Below are positions 5,875-7,327 of a stretch of 7,327 nucleotides of DNA, in pieces (within the stretch, counting starts at the first letter, position 1; every line of letters starts with the position of its first letter). The DNA is taken from NCBI GenBank assembly GCA_021160785.1, contig JAGHBX010000454.1, positions 1 to 7,327 of the forward strand. The letters are read 5' to 3'. The translations under genes and the position numbers were made by a program. The DNA is from Planctomycetota bacterium (GTDB taxonomy: Bacteria > Planctomycetota > Phycisphaerae > Sedimentisphaerales > Anaerohalosphaeraceae). The notes below the pieces were generated by a model. The model did no database searches. It saw nothing but the letters and a program-made list of their open reading frames with translations, and had not been told where the DNA came from.

Positions 5875-7317
5875 ATGAATAGACAATTATTATTTTTACT
5901 GATTGGAATAATCCTCTTTCTATGCGGCTGCTCTATGGCACCGAAATACACAAGACCCCAGGCACCGATACCAACGGATTGGCCAGAGGGGTTGGCCTAT
6001 CCGAACAATCAATCACCTGAAGATACCATAGTTATCGAGAATCTCAGGTGGCAGGAATTTTTCACCGACTCCAAACTACAACAGATTATTGAGACAGCTC
6101 TGAATAACAACCGAGATATGCGGCTTGCTGTGCTGAATATGGAAAAAGCAAGGGCTCTCTATGGTGTTCAGGGGACAGAGCTGTTCCCAGTGGTCAATGT
6201 GATAGGCAGTGGAAGCAAACAACGCAGTTCTACCGATTTTACGGCTATCGGACAGCCGAGAACAACCAAGCAATTTAGTGTCGATCTTGGTATAACTTCG
6301 TGGGAGATTGACTTTTTCGGTCGCATCCGCAATTTAAAAGAACGAGCGCTACAGGAGTATCTATCCACGGAGCAGGTCCGTTGCAGCGCACAGATCGCGT
6401 TGGTATCCGAAGTTGCCAGGGTGTATCTGACACTTGCCGCAGATAGAAAAAAACTCAATTTAGCCCAATCCACACTTAAAACACAACAGAGTATTTATGA
6501 TTTAATTCAGCAACAATACGAAACAGGCATTGCCACCGAATTGGACCTTCGCCAGATGCTAATGCAGGTCGAAACAGCCCGTGGAGATGTTGCTCGCTAT
6601 ACGCAACGGGTCGCACAAGACCGAAACGCATTAGATCTTCTGGCTGGCTCCACGGTGTCGGAAGAACTCTTACCCCCTAACCTGACAAGCGTTAGTCCAC
6701 CCAAGGATATCTCACCAAGTCTGCCCTCCGAGGTCCTTCTTCGGCGACCGGATATTATGGCAGCTGAACATCAGCTAAAAGGCGCTTATGCCTATATCGG
6801 TGCTGCTCGAGCCGCTTTTTTTCCCCGCATTTCACTAACCACTGCGGTTGGAACTGCAAGTAATGAACTATCCAGCCTATTTGGCTCCGGTAATGGAACA
6901 TGGAGCTTTGCATCTGGAGGCACCATGCCAATTTTTGACGCTCGCACTTGGGCGGCATACAGGGTTAGTAAATCGGTTAAGAAAATAGCGTTGACCCAGT
7001 ACGAAAAGACCATCCAAACGGCATTCAAAGAGGTGGCCGATACCCTTGCCGTACGTGGCACTGTGGACCAACAAGTAGCGGCACAACAGTCTGTAGTTAA
7101 TTCTACACAGAGAATCTATAGCCTCTCAAATAAACGCTATACCAATGGGATTGACAACTACCTGAGTGTCCTTGATGCACAGCGTTCGCTTTATGGCGCA
7201 CAACAAGGGCTTATTTCCCTGCAATTAGCCAAGCTCGTTAACGAGGTGAGGTTTTATGCGGTATTGGGCGGTGGCGGAGGATGCCTGGAGGCCCCCGAAA
7301 CCTCTGTGAAGAAATAG
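5875..7317 (+). CDS. oprM: outer-membrane efflux channel lipoprotein (OprM/NodT family)
   Basis: From the ATG at 5875 the product has 480 residues, close to OprM. A longer in-frame start at 5842 (491 residues) would overlap the pump gene and put 11 hydrophilic residues before the signal peptide, so I prefer 5875, one base after the pump stop. The signal peptide runs NRQLLFLLIGIILF into the lipobox LCGC, with Cys19 lipidated and Ser next to it, as expected for outer-membrane sorting. The two family repeats are visible: LQQIIETALNNNRDMRLAVLNMEKAR (68-93) with LFPVV and TSWEIDFFGRIRNLKERA (141-158), then RRPDIMAAEHQL (290-301) with IGAARAAFFPRISL and KRYTNGIDNYLSVLDAQRSLY (420-440). These form the trimeric beta-barrel and periplasmic tunnel. 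The C-terminus has five consecutive Gly followed by Cys470. It is last in the visible operon. The family is certain; the symbol reflects type. Confidence 0.94.
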   Translation: MNRQLLFLLIGIILFLCGCSMAPKYTRPQAPIPTDWPEGLAYPNNQSPEDTIVIENLRWQEFFTDSKLQQIIETALNNNRDMRLAVLNMEKARALYGVQGTELFPVVNVIGSGSKQRSSTDFTAIGQPRTTKQFSVDLGITSWEIDFFGRIRNLKERALQEYLSTEQVRCSAQIALVSEVARVYLTLAADRKKLNLAQSTLKTQQSIYDLIQQQYETGIATELDLRQMLMQVETARGDVARYTQRVAQDRNALDLLAGSTVSEELLPPNLTSVSPPKDISPSLPSEVLLRRPDIMAAEHQLKGAYAYIGAARAAFFPRISLTTAVGTASNELSSLFGSGNGTWSFASGGTMPIFDARTWAAYRVSKSVKKIALTQYEKTIQTAFKEVADTLAVRGTVDQQVAAQQSVVNSTQRIYSLSNKRYTNGIDNYLSVLDAQRSLYGAQQGLISLQLAKLVNEVRFYAVLGGGGGCLEAPETSVKK

Positions 7318-7327
7318 GTGATTGAAA

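Noticed and set aside
7301..7327. End of the operon
   Set aside because: Only ten bases follow the last stop; no terminator or further gene can be judged.
1..7327. CRISPR array, tRNA or rRNA genes, toxin-antitoxin or phage genes
   Set aside because: No regularly spaced direct repeats, no recognisable RNA gene signature, and no matching coding content were seen on either strand.

Overview
The window holds one complete multidrug-efflux operon of the RND (resistance-nodulation-division) tripartite type, preceded by about 790 bases of AT-rich, gene-poor DNA. All four complete genes read on the + strand: a TetR/AcrR-family repressor (788-1432), a lipoprotein periplasmic adaptor of the AcrA/MexA type (1452-2684), an inner-membrane HAE1 proton/drug antiporter of the AcrB/MexB type (2697-5873), and an OprM-type outer-membrane channel lipoprotein (5875-7317). 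Together they would form a pump spanning both membranes that moves hydrophobic or amphiphilic compounds from the periplasm and inner membrane to the outside, with its own regulator at the head of the transcript.

The host is a Gram-negative bacterium, because an outer-membrane factor and a tripartite RND pump need two membranes. The pump proteins resemble the proteobacterial AcrAB and MexAB-OprM lineage, but the sequence alone does not fix the species. The pump genes have moderate GC (58% and 52% in two 60-base lines counted in acrB and the channel gene). The repressor is much more AT-rich (35% in one line counted), which suggests that regulator and pump have different histories.

Layout: 1-170, the 3' end of an unidentified gene; 126-299, a stretch bounded by imperfect inverted repeats that looks like a decayed small mobile element and overlaps the end of that gene; about 446-549, a GC-richer stretch coding for a charged, helix-like peptide with no start, probably a gene remnant; 547-587, a long imperfect palindrome; 699-727, a near-consensus sigma-70 promoter with A-tracts upstream; 711-746, nested palindromes over the -10 and the predicted transcription start, the natural place for the TetR-family protein to bind; then the four genes with gaps of 19, 12 and 1 bases. 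No terminator is visible after the last gene before the window ends.

I see no new type of system. The core is a well-known architecture. What merits a second look is the compact promoter-operator, the composition break between regulator and pump, departures from reference residues in the drug pocket and in the adaptor tip, and the remnants upstream.
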